From positions 67,828,559 to 67,892,558 of the forward strand of contig CM066739.1 of assembly GCA_033961575.1 (NCBI GenBank): a DNA stretch of 64,000 nt, in the 5' to 3' direction. A program made the position numbers and the translations under genes. Positions 13,041 through 22,440 of the stretch are shown here, piece after piece; position 1 is the stretch's first letter, and the number at the start of each line of letters is the position of its first letter. The notes beneath the pieces were generated by a model. It was not told where the DNA came from and ran no database searches. It saw only the letters and a program-made list of their open reading frames with translations. Origin of the DNA: Aselliscus stoliczkanus. Lineage: Eukaryota; Chordata; Mammalia; Chiroptera; Hipposideridae.

Positions 13041-16000
13041 ATTCATTTATTCATTAAACCTCTTAAATAATTGAATTGAAAGAGAACATGAGCTCAGTCG
13101 CCATTATCTCAGTTCCAGAGAGCTCTGTGAATTGAAAGACCTAAAGGGTGAAGGAAACTGCCGCATTGCCTCGAGTTTTGTTGATTGTAAAATCTCTCAA
13201 GTTCATTCTGTGACTCCTGAGCACTGAGCGTAAGTACCATTGTCTTCTTATCCTCGTCTTAATGACAGGCATCCTCTCTTTTTTAGTATCAACAGGCAGA
13301 TGCCTCCAAACAACTGTGGAATCCCCCTCAGGTTCAAGGCCCATTAGGGAAAATCATGCCTGTGAAACAGCCCTACTACCTTCAGACCCAAGACCCCATA
13401 AAACTGTTTGAGCCGCCATTGCAACCTCCAGTAATGCAGCAGCAGCCTCTAGAGAAAAAAATGAAGCCTTTTCCCATGGAGCCATATAACCATAATCCCT
13501 CAGAAGTCAAGGTCCCAGAATTCTACTGGGACTCTTCCTACAGCATGGCTGATAACAGAGCTGTGATGGCCCAGCAAGCAAATATGGACCGCAGGGGCAA
13601 GCGGCCGCCCGGAGTCTTCCGTCCAGAGCAGGACCCTGTACCCAGGATGCCATTTGAGGTGTGTGTGTTTCCCCACCAGGCACTTCAGAAATGGGGGCTG
13701 CCTAGCTTTTGAGTTTCTCAAGTGGACGTCTGTAAAGGTCACTGTGATTCCTTAGTGCCACAGAATGCTGCCGAGCCCTGGGCACAGCGCTGGGGCCCCC
13801 CGTCACAGTCGCACAGTACGTTTCATTTGAGGGGAGCTGAAGAACTCTGGGACTGGCTCTGAACAGTGATGGTCTGGCAGAGAAATCGGGTGCAGAAATC
13901 TCTAACACAACATGTTAGAGATTTCTGAGACAAAGCTCCCCTCCCTTGGGCTGAGTCATCTCAGTTTAAAAGTAGGTTTAAACAATTTTGATTTTTGAGA
14001 AGAGCAGAGTCAGCCAGTTATCTTGAGTAGTGGAGTTCTTCTTCCTTGCCCTTTTTATTCAGGAGAAACAGGTATGTGTTTGTAACTTTTAAAAAGAGCT
14101 GTTTCTCTGCTCGCACAAGAAATGTCCATCACCGCCCTGTTGCATTGTTTTACCCACTAGCCGCGTTAACCTTTAATGTTCTGCTCTCAGTGTTTTGCTT
14201 TGTGTTGTCTTGATGTTTCTTGGCTATTGTCCTCCTGTCGCTTTGCTCTGTGTTTCAGAGGCTTTTGCTCTCTGCATAATACTGTCTCACTGTTAATTAC
14301 TCCTTCTCTACTTTAGTGCCTTCATCCCCCTAGTCATGCTACTACTCCTTTGTGCTTTTGTCACCCCTAATGGCATCTCACTGTGATCCTTTCTGTCACT
14401 AGGATCCCAAGAGCTCCCCTCTGCTCCCTCCGGACCTGTTAAAGAGTCTGGCTGCCTTGGAGGAAGAGGAAGAGCTGATTTTCTCTAACCCTCCTGATCT
14501 TTACCCAGCTCTGCTGGGGCCTCTCGCCTCTCTTCCTGGAAGAAGCCTCTTTGTATGTATTTGACATTCTTCTTGCTCTAACCCCAGCTGCTTTTCTGAG
14601 CTTATGTAATACTTGGAATAGGTGATTTCTTCTTTTTGGGGTTTTCCCTCTTTACAGAATTGTAGAACTTGTCTCCCGAAGGCCCAAATGGTAGGAGATT
14701 GGCGCAAAACATTTCTGACTCCTTAGTTACCCCAAATCTTAGAGTCATAGCTCGGTTCTATGTGTTACCCAGAAAGCCTCCTGCAGGGCTGGTCACACAC
14801 AGGACGTGATGCTGGCAGATCAGCTCACTTCTGTCTGGACCCAGGAAAGTGTCCTTTAATCTTATTTAGGAACAGTGAGATTTTTCTTATTGTACTCAAA
14901 TTATGACATGAAATATGTCCTAGATTTTTCACTGGCATTACTGAACTGTATGCGGCTCTTTTCTGTTTGGTTAACTGAGAGCCCTGGTTAAATTAAGAGC
15001 CAGAATTATTAACAGAATGAGTAAAAATAAAGAGGGTTCTACTCATAAATGTTGCTGGGCTGCCATAAATGAGTGAATGCAGAGATAAAAAAAATAACTA
15101 TAAGGGTATAAAATACATTCTAAGAACTGATTAGTGGCATCTTTTAAAAATACTCTTCTGGGACCGGCCAAGTGGCGCAGTGGTTAAGAGCTGGCTTGGG
15201 AAGCCAGCGGCCCCGGTTCAGATCCCACATATGAGGGCCAGTGACACTGCCCTCTTAAAAAAAAAAAATTTAGGGGCCGGCTGAGTGGCACGGTGGTTAA
15301 GCACTGGCTTGGGAAGCCAGCGGCCCCAGTTTGGGTCCCACATATGAGGGCCAGTGAACACAGCCCTCAAAAAAAAAAAAAAATACTCCTCTAGAACCTA
15401 GTCTGCATATCAAAACATGTCACTGTAATAAGCCTGTCAGTGTTTATCTTATTAAGGGAAGGAGGTATAAGAAAAATGTATGCTGTAAGGCTTTTTCCCC
15501 CTCCTTGCACGCCACCATAATAAAATGGAAAACAGTTCTGAGTTTTACTTCCTAGCTGTTTCTTACCCATAAACACGAGGCAAGAAAACATTTATAAGAT
15601 TAAAATGCATTGATTTTAGTATTAAGGGAATTAAAAGCTGAATGGCATTCAGACAGAAATTCCCTTAAGAATTTGCCTGGGTGGGTGGCCATAGAGAGCT
15701 CCCATTTTCACCCCAAGTCAGCAGAAATAAAAGCTCCCCTAAAACCTGGAGCAGCAGTGGTGCCCTGATGGCGCCTGGGACTGGGGAAGGCCCAGCTGCC
15801 AAGCTGCTGCTTCTGCCAGTTTGCCTGCCTCGCCCTCGCTTTCTGCCTGCCTGGCTGGGAGCCTGGGGCGCGTCTCTGCCCACCTGTGTCCTAATCCCTC
15901 GTTCCTGTTGCGCTCGCCCCTTCCTGTATTTATCAACGCTAACGACACAGTGTGTGTGCAAAATGCCTTGGGTGTAGTAGGCATTTAATAGTAATAGTTG

Positions 16001-19000
16001 TTGATCAACTGTTCAGTGACAATGAGCATCAGAGAGTCAGCTTTTTTAAGTCATTAATGTCACTGTTTTAAAACCTTGGGGAGAAAACAGTGCCACATCA
16101 GTTCAGCATCTTGTTTTGAGAGTATTTGAAATGTAACTTGACAAGAGGATCCCTAAGGTTTGTGCCTAGTAAACACTCAGAACTGCCGTTTCCACGGTCC
16201 CTGGCCCCTGCCAGAGTCTCTGTGCTAGACTCAAGGTACTGAGCAAAGAGGAGGGCTCTAACTCGCCTGTGGTGATGGCACTTAGCTGGTGTCATGGTAT
16301 TAACAGATTTGAAATTCACATCTTTTAGGCCTTACATTGTACACACTGGGTGAGTACAAGTATACTTAAAGTGTAGTCTTACTCTGGTTGTATAGTATCT
16401 TAAGAGTAATAGAAAATGGAAGGCATAATTTAACTACCTTTCTTTTTCCGGACTGTGAAGAAATCCTTATTGGAGAAGCCCAACGAGCTCATGTCACATT
16501 CATCCTCTTTCCTGTCGCTCACCGGATTCTCTCTCAATCAGGTGGGTAAACAGTGAAGGATCCTGCTTTGTGTGTTCACTCTAGATTGCTGTTTCCTTTC
16601 CTGCTCTCTTTGATTCAGTACGTCTGTTTTTCTCTTTCATGTACCGGTGTCCTTTGGATATTTGATTTTATTCCTCTCCCTTGGGATCCACTAGAGACTT
16701 GTATAAGTTTGAACCCTTTAACTGCTCATTAATAATGAAAATCCTTAGGGCTCTGTTCAGCCAAATAAATTATTTAAACTTTTTAACCTGGGTGGTTTAT
16801 ATAGATTGAGCAAAATTCATGAGTAAGGGAAAACAAAGGGAAAAGGAATTTAACAGGAAAACTAAAAGAAAACAAAAGCCTTCAAAAGTTTGTCCTGGTA
16901 GGAGAAGCTTAAGGTGTATCAGGCATCCGTGAGCGTGAACCTAATAGCATTTCCTCACATCGTTCTTCTTGGGAATGCGTGTATAACTTGGTTGTCCTTG
17001 TCTTTCAGGAAAGACACCCAAATAACAGTGTGTTCAATGAGGTGTATGGGAAAAGCCTGACAACCAACTCCAAAGCAGAACTTAATCCCTCGATGGCCCC
17101 CCAGGAAACATCACTGTACTCCCTGTTTGAGGGGACTCCGTGGTCTCCATCACTTCCTGCCAGTTCAGGTATTTATTAGTCTTTCAATTATAGACCGCAC
17201 TCACACTAATTAAGAGTTACCATGATTTTGTAATTATAAATATATTAGGTTTTTTGTTTTTTAACTTCTGAAAGAAAATAGAAAAAAGGCCTGATGAGCC
17301 AATTTACATAACAGATGGCACTAGAAAAATTTTTCACATCCTCAGTAACCAGCAGAATTGTAAGGGAAAAAAACACGGGTTGTATCTTAAGGTTTTTTCA
17401 GCTGTATTTTAGTTTTATTTGTAGATATTTATTCTTTGCAAGAGAAGTTGCACTTTTTAAAATACAGATTTTTTTTTAATCCCTATTTCATAAATGGAGT
17501 CAAATCTAATAGTAATTCTTTTTTTTTTTTTGAGGGCAGTGTCACTGGCCCTCATATGTGGGACCGAACGGGGGCCGCTGGCTTCCCAGGCCAGCGCTTA
17601 ACCACTGTGCCACTCGGCCGGCCTCTAATAATAATTCTTAAGGTTAGGCAATTCCATTTCTGACAAAGAAAATCAGTAGGTACTTAACCTGAAACAGGTG
17701 TGCCACATTAGCGCATGCCCTCAGCGACATTGTTTACTGTTTTGTTTTGTTCTAGGGCAGGGAATATGCCTTAGATATGTGTGTGATGAAACACGCATGT
17801 GCATCTGGCAGAGTCCCTTTTGGGGACTTCCCTCCAAAGCCCTGTGATTATTTTTAGTAGAACTTAAGTGATCAGCTAGGTCTACAGGAAACTCTAGTTC
17901 TTGGTATGTTTGTGAAACATCTTGTCTATTTAGTGCCCTATTTTGCTGTTGTTCAATAGATCATTCAACACCAGCCAGCCAATCTCCTCATTCCTCTAAC
18001 CCAAGCAGCCTGCCAAGCTCCCCTCCAACCCACAACCATAATTCTGTTCCATTCTCCAATTTTGGACCCATTGGGACTCCAGATAACAGGGATAGGAGAG
18101 CCGCAGATCGGTGGAAAACGGACAAGCCAGGTGAGGTCCAGACTTCACTGCGTCTCAGAAGTGACAGCTTACTCTGTCTTCCCCTGGCTTTCGGTATTTG
18201 ACAGTGAGGGAACATCTTCTTGAATCCTTCTCATCTCTTTTCATCCCTTAGCCATGGGTGGGTTTGGCATTGATTATCTCTCTGCAACATCCTCTGAGAG
18301 CAGTTGGCATCAGACCAGCACTCCAAGTGGCCCCTGGACAGGCCATGGCCCCTCCATGGAGGATTCCTCTGCTGTCCTCATGGAAAGCCTAAAGGTGAGT
18401 GGGTGTCAGGAGCGAGAAACACAGAGATGTGTCCGCTTTCATTTACGAAAAGAGCCAGGTTTACTCCTAAGGCCCTTGGAGCCTAGTGATGCATAGCACA
18501 TATCAGGCGGAGTTCTAGAAACATAGCCTGCCTTACAAGATTCTTGGATGGGATTTTCTTTTCTAATTTGTGAATTCACTAGTGATCAAGCTGTATCTTT
18601 AGGGAGACAGAAACACAAAGGTCTTAGTTGCATCCTAAGGTTAAGAAAATTCTCATTCACTTTGGCATGTTTGATTTCAGTCTTTTCTGAGCAAGTAAAA
18701 GGAGGGCATCTAATTTTTTTTAAATGCCTTGTTTACATAAAACCTTTATAGTAAATACTCTGTGGTCCCACATGGAGTTGAGTTTTACTAAAAAGACTTC
18801 ATATAAAATGTACTTTCACCTTTTCTGGTGTAAAATGATCTTAATGGGAACTAACTAGTGTCGAAGACAGTCCTGCAATGATGTTTTCTAATAGCTCATT
18901 TTTTTAGGAGTGGGGATCTTGGGACATATATGCCTTTATATTTGGCTGGGATTGAAAAACAAACCCTTTGAGTCAGGCAGGCCCTTGCCCTCCGCTGACA

Positions 19001-19134
19001 AGCTTGGGGCTGTTTTTCAGTCTATCTGGTCCAGTTCCATGATGCATCCTGGACCATCCGCTCTGGAGCAGCTGTTAATGCAGCAGAAACAGAAACAGCA
19101 GCGGGGACAAGGCACCATGAACCCTCCACACTGA
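370..19134 (+). CDS. SMG7: SMG7 nonsense-mediated mRNA decay factor, 3' four-fifths of the coding region (5' exons outside the window)
   Basis: Spliced coding region: 370-505, 1798-1960, 2306-2462, 5026-5096, 6518-6578, 8683-8802, 9687-10113, 11688-11832, 12285-12667, 13287-13658, optional 14403-14552, 16461-16541, 17009-17168, 17960-18130, 18252-18394, 19021-19134. Every intron is GT..AG and phases add up to 900 codons (950 with the cassette) with no internal stop. The protein matches mammalian SMG7: the C-terminal part of the helical-hairpin domain (KTKWGVSDFIKAF, WPWLISLLNSFHPHEEDL), then a charged linker (KGITVTKNDGKKDNNKRK), a Pro/Gln-rich region and a C-terminus ending MNPPH. Known family role: a 14-3-3-like N-terminal domain (not in the window) binds phospho-UPF1, and the proline-rich C-terminal region recruits CCR4-NOT (POP2/CNOT8) and decay enzymes. 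It shuttles between cytoplasm and P-bodies. Identification is by recognition of the protein, not a database search. Confidence 0.97.
1437..1593 (-). mobile_element. tRNA-derived SINE (minus) with target duplication
   Basis: Element 1454-1576 in minus orientation, with a T/A-rich tail at its left, in an SMG7 intron. Flanked by the 17-base duplication ctgggttagttcttttc (1437-1453 and 1577-1593). The head shows a tRNA-like A box (gtggcac..gtggtt) and B box (ggttcgggtcc). Confidence 0.95.
1798..1960 (+). CDS. SMG7: SMG7 exon (RLLFQKAFNSQQLVHVTVIN...)
   Basis: Acceptor tcttttgcag, donor gtgagt. 54 codons plus one base of the split Met codon. Encodes helices of the SMG7 helical-hairpin region (QLHHLRDFSNETEQ, CWTQLLALF). 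Confidence 0.96.
2306..2462 (+). CDS. SMG7: SMG7 exon (SFLGILCKCPLQNKSQEESY...)
   Basis: Acceptor tttctttcag, donor gtaagt. 2 + 51 codons + 2 bases. Includes AVKVSMDWLRLRPRVFQEA. The donor had to be set after ta so that the split codon makes the conserved Tyr with the next exon (Y-IWPW). Confidence 0.95.
2463..5025 (+). other. SMG7: SMG7 intron, 2.56 kb
   Basis: AT-rich intron. Probably old LINE-type sequence around 3.5-4.5 kb (T-rich, diverged), but no family that I can name with confidence. No genes. Confidence 0.5.
5026..5096 (+). CDS. SMG7: SMG7 exon (IWPWLISLLNSFHPHEEDLS)
   Basis: Short 71-base exon. Acceptor taattgacag, donor gtaagg. It joins as Y-IWPWLISLL. The last residues read SNTN, where human SMG7, as I recall it, has SSIS. 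Confidence 0.94.
5551..5579. repeat. (CA)n microsatellite
   Basis: Interrupted CA repeat, about 14 units, in an SMG7 intron. Confidence 0.95.
5609..5740 (-). mobile_element. tRNA-derived SINE (minus)
   Basis: Element 5622-5726, tail at left, with duplication tgtgcttgctttt on both sides (about 5609-5621 and 5727-5739). Same family as the copy at 1454. Forms an inverted pair with the copy at 5885. Confidence 0.95.
5875..6000 (+). mobile_element. tRNA-derived SINE (plus)
   Basis: Element 5885-5990 with a 10-base duplication ttccccatta (5875-5884, 5991-6000). Anticodon-like loop ttcggaa in a cttgg/ccaag-type stem; B box ggttcgggtcc intact. Confidence 0.95.
6063..6230 (+). repeat. MER5A-like hAT MITE remnant
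   Basis: Reads agcacttctcaa ... aatcacctgggagcttgt ... gatcactgg, which resembles the MER5A/MER5B consensus. Diverged. Confidence 0.55.
6518..6578 (+). CDS. SMG7: SMG7 exon (ATPLPEEFELQGFLALRPSF)
   Basis: 61-base exon with a good polypyrimidine tract (cttcccttttctag) and donor gtgggt. Both border codons are split (Ala at the start, Arg at the end) and phases match both neighbours. Confidence 0.95.
6945..8480 (-). repeat. Ancient interspersed repeat in the SMG7 intron, family uncertain
   Basis: A T/C-rich block with phrases such as ctgaaattttcagttcaac and gggccaaacatgagctta that recall old L2/CR1-type sequence on the antisense strand. Interrupted by the SINE at 7697. Limits approximate. Confidence 0.35.
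7682..7827 (-). mobile_element. tRNA-derived SINE (minus)
   Basis: Element 7697-7812 with a 15-base duplication gagcttatgttttca (7682-7696 and 7813-7827). Confidence 0.95.
8683..8802 (+). CDS. SMG7: SMG7 exon (NLDFSKGHQGITGDKEGQQR...)
   Basis: Acceptor atcaatttag, donor gtacac (weak at +3 to +5). 1 + 39 codons + 2 bases, ending SIGKWIADNQP-R. Completes the end of the conserved helical region before the linker. Confidence 0.95.
9125..9450 (+). repeat. MIR SINE
   Basis: Matches MIR: tagtggtgagggcacag, tttgaattcagtttctactt, gtccttggg, then a 3' part with catgctcagcaaat. Old and diverged, in an SMG7 intron. Confidence 0.75.
9687..10113 (+). CDS. SMG7: SMG7 large linker exon (LIQCENEVGKLLFITEIPEL...)
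   Basis: 427 bases, 142 codons, acceptor acttttttag, donor gtaagc. Begins with the structured tail LLFITEIPELILEDPSEAKE and passes into a charged low-complexity linker rich in Lys, Glu and Asn (RRDYSKGITVTKNDGKKDNN). Confidence 0.97.
10114..11687 (+). other. SMG7: SMG7 intron, 1.57 kb
   Basis: No gene or clearly classified repeat. Contains a purine-rich block at about 10970-11060 (gggagagagagg) and a (TTTG)n patch near 10716. Confidence 0.6.
11688..11832 (+). CDS. SMG7: SMG7 exon (VKSQTELRKTPVSEARKTPV...)
   Basis: 48 codons plus one base. Acceptor gttggtcgtag, donor gtaaat. Contains two KTPV repeats and the start of the Pro-rich part (FIPIHHPGAFPPLPSRP). Contains an SQ dipeptide, a possible PIKK site (inference). 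Confidence 0.94.
12285..12667 (+). CDS. SMG7: SMG7 Pro/Gln-rich exon
   Basis: 383 bases, acceptor ctgttttgaag, donor gtaagt. Low-complexity Pro/Gln/Ser sequence (VIPPPVAFSMGSGYTFPAGV, MNQGPQQPQPPSQQPLASLP). The plus-one frame and the minus strand are also open here, which produces spurious ORFs. Confidence 0.95.
13009..13039. repeat. (AC)n microsatellite
   Basis: Pure AC repeat of about 15 units in the SMG7 intron before exon 13287. Confidence 0.97.
13287..13658 (+). CDS. SMG7: SMG7 exon (YQQADASKQLWNPPQVQGPL...)
   Basis: Exactly 124 codons, phase 0 at both ends. Acceptor tctttttag, donor gtgtgt. Contains FYWDSSYSMADNR and ends PVPRMPFE. Because both ends are phase 0, it can join either the cassette exon or the following constitutive exon. 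Confidence 0.96.
14403..14552 (+). CDS. SMG7: SMG7 alternative cassette exon (DPKSSPLLPPDLLKSLAALE...)
   Basis: 150 bases, 50 codons, phase 0 at both ends. Acceptor tctgtcactag, donor gtatgt. Encodes an acidic and leucine-rich insert with five consecutive Glu and ending LPGRSLF. It is in frame whether included or skipped, and a corresponding insert is known from human SMG7 isoforms. Its usage in this species cannot be read from DNA. Confidence 0.85.
15146..15390 (+). mobile_element. Two tandem tRNA-derived SINEs (plus)
   Basis: First copy 15160-15268 and second copy 15273-15383, same orientation, separated by an A-rich tail and tttag. The outer flanks share aaaatactcttct / aaaatactcctct, so the second copy appears to have inserted into the A-tail of the first. 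In the SMG7 intron 14553-16460. Confidence 0.9.
15390..16460 (+). other. SMG7: SMG7 intron segment
   Basis: No gene. A GC-richer patch at 15740-15920 has overlapping open frames on both strands without recognisable protein similarity. Confidence 0.55.
16461..16541 (+). CDS. SMG7: SMG7 exon (KSLLEKPNELMSHSSSFLSL)
   Basis: 27 codons, phase 0 at both ends. Acceptor gactgtgaag follows a tctttttcc tract (weak), donor gtgggt. Ends TGFSLNQ and continues ERHPNNSVFNEV. Confidence 0.94.
17009..17168 (+). CDS. SMG7: SMG7 exon (ERHPNNSVFNEVYGKSLTTN...)
   Basis: 53 codons plus one base. Acceptor cttgtctttcag, donor gtattt. Contains MAPQETSLYSLFEGTPWSPS, a highly conserved C-terminal SMG7 block. Confidence 0.96.
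17505..17639 (-). mobile_element. tRNA-derived SINE (minus)
   Basis: Element 17521-17623 with a 16-base duplication tctaatagtaattctt (one mismatch between copies). Confidence 0.95.
17960..18130 (+). CDS. SMG7: SMG7 exon (HSTPASQSPHSSNPSSLPSS...)
   Basis: 171 bases with split Asp at the start and split Ala at the end. Acceptor gttcaatag, donor gtgagg. Ser/Pro-rich, then NFGPIGTPDNRDRRAADRWK. Part of the C-terminal region known to recruit deadenylase. Confidence 0.95.
18252..18394 (+). CDS. SMG7: SMG7 exon (MGGFGIDYLSATSSESSWHQ...)
   Basis: 2 + 47 codons. Acceptor catcccttag, donor gtgagt. One Ser shorter than the human SATSSSESSW as I remember it. Ends VLMESLK. Confidence 0.95.
19021..19134 (+). 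CDS. SMG7: SMG7 terminal coding exon with stop codon
   Basis: Acceptor gctgtttttcag immediately precedes SIWSSSMMHPGPSALEQLLM, followed by a Gln/Lys-rich tail and MNPPH, then TGA at 19132-19134. The final C-terminus matches mammalian SMG7. Confidence 0.97.
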   Translation, partial: SIWSSSMMHPGPSALEQLLMQQKQKQQRGQGTMNPPH

Positions 19135-19524
19135 GGTCAAAATGGCAACCCTGGGAACGAAGGCTCCATAAACCATGGCATGCTGGGTTTTGCAGGACTG
19201 GCCCACACAGTCCCCTGCAGGTGGCGGCCCTCTTTTCTGTTTTTTGCTGTCGAGAGGGTGTAAGCGTTCCACCAGCCCGCTGAGTGTGCACGAAATGTCC
19301 GCAGTGCAACAAAAAGAAAAACCATCAGGAACTCTCCGTCCCCCCCGGGCCCTCCGGAGGGAGAGAGGAACTGCTGTTTGTCTCGCTCAGTTATCTGAAA
19401 TCACCGCCTCTCACCTTCTCCATCGTGCATGTCCCCAGCCACATGGGAAGTGAAAGCTGAGAAGGGAAGGCAGATGGGAGAAGCCAAGGGGAACTTCGCA
19501 GTCGTCCTTTTTTCCTCTTTGGGG

Positions 19525-19530
19525 AATAAA
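19525..19530 (+). terminator. SMG7: AATAAA, candidate proximal SMG7 polyadenylation signal
   Basis: Canonical hexamer about 390 bases after the stop. Would give a short 3' UTR isoform; use is unknown. Confidence 0.35.
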
Positions 19531-20406
19531 ATAGGAATCCATTAATGATTACTTTGCTGACTGAGAATGTAGTAGAAATTATTCCTAAACATCTTTTATT
19601 ATTGTTATTACTCTCAGTAGTAAAAGAAAAAAAAGAAAGGAAAAGAAATCACACTGAATTCTTCCATACACAGCTGTGCTGCTTCTAGTCAGTGTGTAGC
19701 AAGGAAAGCCCCGTTCACTGCTCCTGAGAGGTTGGTGGTGACAGGAGGGGGAATCAGACCTCTTCAGCCCGTGGAAGTGTCCCACAAGGGCGAGTCCCAG
19801 GCCTCAGCCCTCACTCAGAAGGTCCTGGTAGGCCCTTGTCCGGCCTGGAGACTCCAGCGGGAAATGCCCTTCACTCTGTATGTAGGTGCTCGAGCCCCGA
19901 TGGAGGCCGCAGTGTTGGTGGCAGTGCTAGGCTGGACGAGCAGATGACTGCTGTAGGGTTTCCAATTAACGTTTTCGATTCCTGTACATTTTGCAGTAAC
20001 AGAGCAAGCAGTCTCCCAGAAGGCAGGCCAGTCCACGTGCGGCCTGACGTTTTAATAGGTAGAAGCTTTCAGTGTGGTTATTTCTCATTTGGGTGGTTTT
20101 TGTGTCCCTGTCCTCCTTCCCCCCCCTCTCCTGCCCTATGCTGTATGCCAGTAACTGTTCTTACTCCTCCTGAGTGCAACAACATCTCGCAAGAAGCAAC
20201 AGCATGGGGTCCAGCAGTTGGGGCCCGAATGACAGTCTGAAGAGGAAGGAAGCAGCGGTGTCTGCATGACCAGAGGCGCTGGGCGCCCGCCCAGCTGCAG
20301 TCTTCCAACCTCCACCTTCAGAGTGAAACGAAGGCAACACGGACACGTGCATGCGTCATGCACAGAAGAAAATGAAGTCCATTCTGGGAAAGGCGGAAGA
20401 AAGGAA

Positions 20407-20412
20407 AATAAA
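20407..20412 (+). terminator. SMG7: AATAAA, candidate intermediate SMG7 polyadenylation signal
   Basis: Canonical hexamer in an A/T-rich patch about 1.27 kb after the stop codon, followed by TTATTAG. Use is unknown. Confidence 0.3.
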
Positions 20413-21610
20413 CTTACTTAATATTTATTAGAAGGAAGGAGGACTGAAAAGGTTCTCGTGGAGAAACAGAAGGACAGCATTTCTGTTAGTCTTTCCTGGA
20501 AAAGTAATCTTTTAAGGGGAAGTTATGGAAACAATCGAAATGTCCAATTGCTGTGCTAATGCTGGGTTTCTTTTCTGGGAGGTTTTCCTTTGTGTGTATG
20601 TGTGAGTGCTTTTGCGCACGCGCCCGTCTGCCCTCCCAGAAGGGCGGGGTGGCGTGTCGGACTGGAGGGCGTGAGCGTAGGATGCAGAGCTGGAAAACGG
20701 CTGCAGAGCAAAGCCCATCCAGGAGCCCCTGGAGTCTGGGTAACCCCAGCAGTGAAAAGGGGTGACATTCATGCCCACTGCTCTTCAGCGAGTGTGGTTG
20801 GAGTCCCGGATGCTGGCATTACTGTGTTCTTAGTTTGATGTGGTGTTTGGGGGTTTTTTTGTTTGTTTTTTTTGGAAGGTCTGAAAAGGTGAAGCCTTCC
20901 CCCCGCCGTGGCAGTATGAAACCCGGTGCGCTTCTCTCCGGCCCAGACCTGCCCTCCGCCTCCCTCCCCATCCCGCCCCGCCCGCCTCCATCCCACCGCC
21001 TTCACCCACCCTGTGTGTTTGAGCTCTGCATCCAGGCAGCTGCAACATTCCAGCGTTTCAACCGTCACTGAGTCTTGCACCCTAGACCAGCTCCCCAGGT
21101 TCCCATCTCACTCCCAGCAGCTCGCACATCCCATCTGCGCCCCACTTCTGCATGAGAATTTGGTGTTGGGACGTTTTCTGACTCTTGGGACGGGGCTCCT
21201 CGGCTTCTCATCCTCAGTGCGGAACAGTGAGGAGAGGAGGATCCTCCTCAGAAACTGGGTTTGTGTCGTCAGCTTTCCTTTGTGTTCTGTTTTGTTTGGG
21301 GTTTTGTTTAGTTTTGTTTTGTTTTGGTCTGTCTGTGCAAGACCTGCAGCTGCTGAAATCAGCTTTGCCTTTAATTAAACCACATTCTCCAACCAGATCT
21401 GTGTAGAGATGGTTTCTTTTCTACCCTAAAAGAAAATCCAACTTAAAAAAAGCAAGAACTTCAACTACTCAGAAGTCATCTAGAAGAAAGCAAAGGTGGT
21501 CAGAATTCAAATATGCATCAGGGCTGTTTTTGCTTCCAGTAGCATTCCAGATCAGTATGCATTATATGGAAAGGGATGGGTAGAAAGAAACTGTCAACAT
21601 GATTTTATTT

Positions 21611-21616
21611 AATAAA
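21611..21616 (+). terminator. SMG7: AATAAA, probable main SMG7 polyadenylation signal
   Basis: Canonical hexamer about 2.5 kb after the stop codon. Cleavage would be expected about 15-25 bases downstream. The TTTATT just before it also reads as AATAAA on the minus strand. Confidence 0.6.
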
Positions 21617-21635
21617 GAATGGCTTATGCAAAGGA

Positions 21636-22440
21636 GTTAACATCCACCATTTTTATCCCTGTTGTCTCTGTTTATAAGGCAATTCAGAGATAATTTATGC
21701 TTTTGGCCTATAAAATTCACTATGTCTGATGAGCAGTAACAGTGAGTATCGTTCTTAGCTTTGGGGTTGCATGTCTGGAGTGTTACCTTCAGCAGTGGCT
21801 GCCGGAAGCCAGCGCCTTAGCTACCAGGCTGCGCTTTCACACCGCCCAGCTGTCCTTTTGCCTCTGTGTTGATACAGTCTATACCCCATTTCCTAACTCT
21901 GCTTTTCACAAGCACCTACACTGGAAAATTGTTAACAAAGCCATGTATACTCTACAGGAAGAACAGAGGGAGGAGAACTAAGGCCATGCCCTAGGAATCT
22001 TTCACCCAAGGTAACCCCTGAAACAGGCCATTTGGTCAGGTGATAACCAAAATAAAACCATAGCATTCTATCAAGTGCACTAGTATTACTCATACTATAA
22101 AATGTTAACTAACAGGATCCTCCTAACCAGCTGGCTTCCTGAATACAGCTTTTCATCATGTGTTAGTGGAGTATACTCAGTATTGAACTTTCAACAAGCG
22201 TTCCTCTCTGAGAAGGCATGAAGGGATGTAATTCTAGTAGGATTTTAATTCTCTATGGAACTGTAAGTTGTATTCCATGGGAACTTAACCCAGCCTAGGT
22301 TCTGTTTAAGCAACAAGACTTACCAAAAAAAAGTAATTTTGTGTGTGTGCGTGCCTTCTGCAAGGTACTCCAGGCCCCAGGAGTCTGACAGTAGTGGCAT
22401 ATCCATAGAGTTACACGTAGGCCATGGGCTTGCACTCTGG
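21636..22440. other. Spacer between convergent SMG7 and NCF2 3' ends
   Basis: About 0.8 kb between the last SMG7 poly(A) signal and the NCF2 poly(A) signal on the other strand. No gene or clear repeat. Contains an additional plus-strand AATAAA near 22050. Short ORFs here have no coding character that I recognise. Confidence 0.6.

Larger units (their letters stand above)
19135..21635 (+). other. SMG7: SMG7 3' untranslated region, about 2.5 kb
   Basis: Runs from the stop codon to an AATAAA at 21611-21616, the last convincing plus-strand signal before the spacer. Internal AATAAA hexamers at 19525 and 20407 could give shorter forms. Contains GC-rich patches (about 20620-20730 and 20890-21010) and T-rich runs, with no dispersed repeat recognised. 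The many ORFs on both strands here are non-coding shadows. The end is inferred from the hexamer; no transcript data. Confidence 0.75.

Noticed and set aside
19720..21380. Many overlapping open frames on both strands in the SMG7 3' UTR
   Set aside because: GC-rich UTR produces chance ORFs; no protein similarity and no splice structure.
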